The notes beneath the pieces are model-generated. The model had not been told where the DNA came from. It did no database searches and worked only from the letters and a program-made list of their open reading frames with translations. A stretch of DNA of 10,836 nucleotides from JAAYAY01 sp964429355 (GTDB taxonomy: Bacteria; Planctomycetota; Planctomycetia; Pirellulales; Thermoguttaceae): positions 1 through 10,836 of the forward strand of contig CAYSCH010000323.1 in the NCBI GenBank assembly GCA_964429355.1. Reading direction: 5' to 3'. Position numbers and translations under genes: made by a program. Positions 9,787 to 10,836 of this stretch are shown here, piece by piece. Position 1 is the stretch's first letter; every line of letters starts with the position of its first letter.

Positions 9787-9953
9787 GCTCCACGCCTTGA
9801 GGCGTCACTGGCCAGAGCCGCCAGGACGCTCACGACTTCTGGGCGACGGGCGAGGCCTTGGAGTCGTCTTCTCGGCCGGGCTCGCCAGCGGAAGTTCTAT
9901 TGAGTTCTTACGCTCGCCGGGTGGTCCGGCGGCGATTTCGTTTCTCCGTTATC

Positions 9954-9959
9954 GGGAGG
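9954..9959 (+). promoter_or_regulatory. Ribosome binding site GGGAGG deciding the start of the small gene
   Basis: GGGAGG ends 5 nt before the ATG at 9965 and 8 nt before the second ATG at 9968. It is one of the better Shine-Dalgarno sequences in the window and argues against starts further upstream in the same open frame. The spacing slightly favours 9968. Confidence 0.6.
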
Positions 9960-9964
9960 TTTTG

Positions 9965-10324
9965 ATGATGAGGCGAAAGAAGGCGAAGCTCAGCAGGTTC
10001 AGGCGGGACCATTACTTGAACGGAGAGCCCACAGCTGGGCGGTGGCGAGGCCACAGCTTCGACACGGCCGAGGCGGCTGTCGCGGAGTGGCTCGCCGTGA
10101 GTTGGTGGGACTACGAGCTTGATTTCGGCGATGAGACGGCCGAGACTCTCCTGCGCGAAGCCTGTTTCGTGGTCGACTGCAAGATGGAACGGGTCGTGCA
10201 GGTGGTGACGTTTCGCTGGCCGGATCTTGGAGAGAGTCGACTGCCGATAGCCACCATCCTTGACGTGGCCACCGGCACCGTGCGCAGTGAGCGAGTTGAG
10301 GACGCCCCGAGACCCACGGAGTAA
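9965..10324 (+). CDS. Small protein of unknown function (119 aa)
   Basis: I do not recognise this protein. It starts MMRRKKAKLSRFRRDHY, a strongly basic N-terminus of about 17 residues that could contact nucleic acid or be a disordered tail. A mixed, acidic and Trp-rich body follows (HSFDTAEAAVAEWLAVSWWDYELDF at about 31-55), then VVDCKMERVVQVVTFRWPD, which looks like paired beta strands, and ILDVATGTVRSE. No membrane segment, signal peptide, metal cluster or known catalytic motif is visible. The GGGAGG upstream and coding-like amino-acid composition support a real gene; the 9968 ATG would shorten it by one residue. It stands alone, 375 nt after the sugar operon, and lies on the side of the tRNA scar where the integrated element should be, so it is probably element cargo. 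Confidence 0.55.
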   Translation: MMRRKKAKLSRFRRDHYLNGEPTAGRWRGHSFDTAEAAVAEWLAVSWWDYELDFGDETAETLLREACFVVDCKMERVVQVVTFRWPDLGESRLPIATILDVATGTVRSERVEDAPRPTE

Positions 10325-10337
10325 GTGACAGCGAGGG

Positions 10338-10358
10338 CGCTTGGCTTCCGGCCAGGCG
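10338..10358 (+). terminator. Hairpin after the small gene, possible terminator
   Basis: CGCTTGGC (10338-10345) pairs with GCCAGGCG (10351-10358) over 8 bp with one T-G pair and a 5-nt loop, TTCCG. It begins 14 nt after the TAA of the small gene. The following TCTTCGTCT is pyrimidine-rich but not a proper T run, so it is at best a weak intrinsic terminator. Confidence 0.45.
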
Positions 10359-10374
10359 TCTTCGTCTGGGTCAT

Positions 10375-10393
10375 TCCTGACGTGAGGTCAGGA
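10375..10393. repeat. Perfect 7-bp inverted repeat
   Basis: TCCTGAC (10375-10381) and GTCAGGA (10387-10393) are perfect inverted copies around GTGAG. It sits 16 nt after the previous hairpin. It could be a second terminator-like stem or a protein binding site; no T run follows. Confidence 0.4.
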
Positions 10394-10836
10394 TACATCG
10401 CCCGTGCAGCCCGCCCTACGCTCTCAGGGCTTCGTGGCTGCGTTCGGACGATGTGCCGAGTCTTCTGAGTCGCCCGAGGTCGTGGACGTCGCCAGCGGGG
10501 CACTACGGCGATCGTCGCGGACAGTCGCCGGGGCGGCACTCTCCGAAGCGGCTCGATCGAGACGAAAGTCAGACGAGAGCGGGGGCTCGAACCTCCGCCA
10601 GATATTACCGACCCCCGGGGGGCATTTGGAATGGGTCCCCTTTCTGGCCCTTGTTTGGGCCGACTTCAAAATTCGCTTGGCAAGATAGGCAATGTCCCCC
10701 AAGCAGCGGGGCTTGCATTCTGACGACGGGGGCGTTCTCTTGGTTGCGGATCTGGCCCGGGAGAGTCTATGCAACGGCGGATGCTCAGACGAAAGCGGCG
10801 ATCGTGGCGGATGGGACACCGTCGGCGTCCGCCGCA
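10394..10836. other. Stretch without a convincing gene
   Basis: Frames are open on both strands across much of this stretch (for example 10404-10688 on + and 10424-10819 on -), but neither has a good ribosome binding site, recognisable domain or coding-like composition, and they overlap each other. A palindrome CCCCCGGGGG lies at 10612-10621. The T-arm-like motif at 10580-10596 is listed separately. A gene beginning beyond the right edge cannot be excluded. Confidence 0.45.
10580..10596 (-). other. Possible second tRNA T-arm remnant
   Basis: On the - strand this reads GGAGG, TTCGAGC, CCCCG: a canonical 7-nt T loop with a stem in which three of five positions pair. Twelve bases (10582-10593) are identical to the T arm of the tRNA-Lys fragment at 9628-9639. 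The flanks do not fold into the rest of a tRNA. It may be a decayed attachment site or chance. Confidence 0.25.

Larger units (their letters stand above)
9661..9964. other. Gene-free stretch at the presumed edge of an integrated element
   Basis: No convincing gene was found on either strand between the tRNA fragment and the small gene at 9965. A frame is open on the + strand from 9755 into that gene, but the part before 9965 is low-complexity Arg/Gly/Leu sequence without a ribosome binding site. The first 125 nt are noticeably richer in A and T than the operon and hold the short inverted and direct repeats listed separately. The rest, about 9787-9950, looks like ordinary GC-rich spacer; a promoter for the small gene probably lies here, but no clear -35/-10 pair stands out. 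Confidence 0.5.

Noticed and set aside
9755..9964. Upstream extension of the small unknown gene
   Set aside because: It has no ribosome binding site, Arg/Gly-rich filler composition, and runs across the tandem TGGTAACAC repeats; GGGAGG at 9954 supports the later start.
10404..10819. Overlapping open frames on both strands (94 and 131 codons)
   Set aside because: No ribosome binding site or domain; the phrases GGSNLR (+) and RRFEPPLS (-) come from translating the tRNA T-arm-like sequence, a well-known source of false proteins.

Overview
The window is GC-rich (roughly 60% by eye) and densely coded. Nucleotides 1-9589 read almost without a break on the + strand. The MacA/MacB-type genes point to a Gram-negative (diderm) bacterium. 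A planctomycete or similar environmental lineage is a guess from overall style only, because no marker gene is present.

Region 1 (1-5675) is an export block. It opens with the 3' end of a membrane-bound GT21/GT2-like glycosyltransferase. A SyrD/PvdE-type cyclic-peptide ABC exporter follows, with permease and ATPase in one chain. Next come a MacA-type periplasmic adaptor, whose start overlaps the exporter stop by 4 nt, and a MacB-type ABC permease. This trio matches the exporter sets beside nonribosomal peptide loci such as pyoverdine (PvdE plus PvdRT) and syringomycin-type lipopeptides. No peptide synthetase and no TolC-like outer-membrane partner lies in the window.

Region 2 (5707-9589) is a run of three more glycosyltransferase genes with 3-31 nt gaps: a GT2 enzyme, a 697-residue protein joining a sialyltransferase-like (GT29-like) N-terminal half to a GT-B-like C-terminal half, and a GT32/DXD-type sugar transferase. 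With region 1 this looks like one transcription unit for making and exporting a glycosylated product. The product itself (glycopeptide, glycolipid or surface glycan) cannot be named from the sequence.

Region 3 (9590-10836) is different. Twenty-nine nt after the last operon stop lies the 3' half of a tRNA-Lys(UUU) gene on the - strand, cut at the anticodon loop, with no 5' half next to it. This is the usual scar of tRNA-targeted site-specific integration. Its polarity places the integrated element to the right and the operon on the chromosomal side. Short direct and inverted repeats follow, then one small gene of unknown function with a good ribosome binding site, two hairpins, a second weaker tRNA T-arm-like motif, and about 440 nt with no convincing gene. 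No integrase is present.
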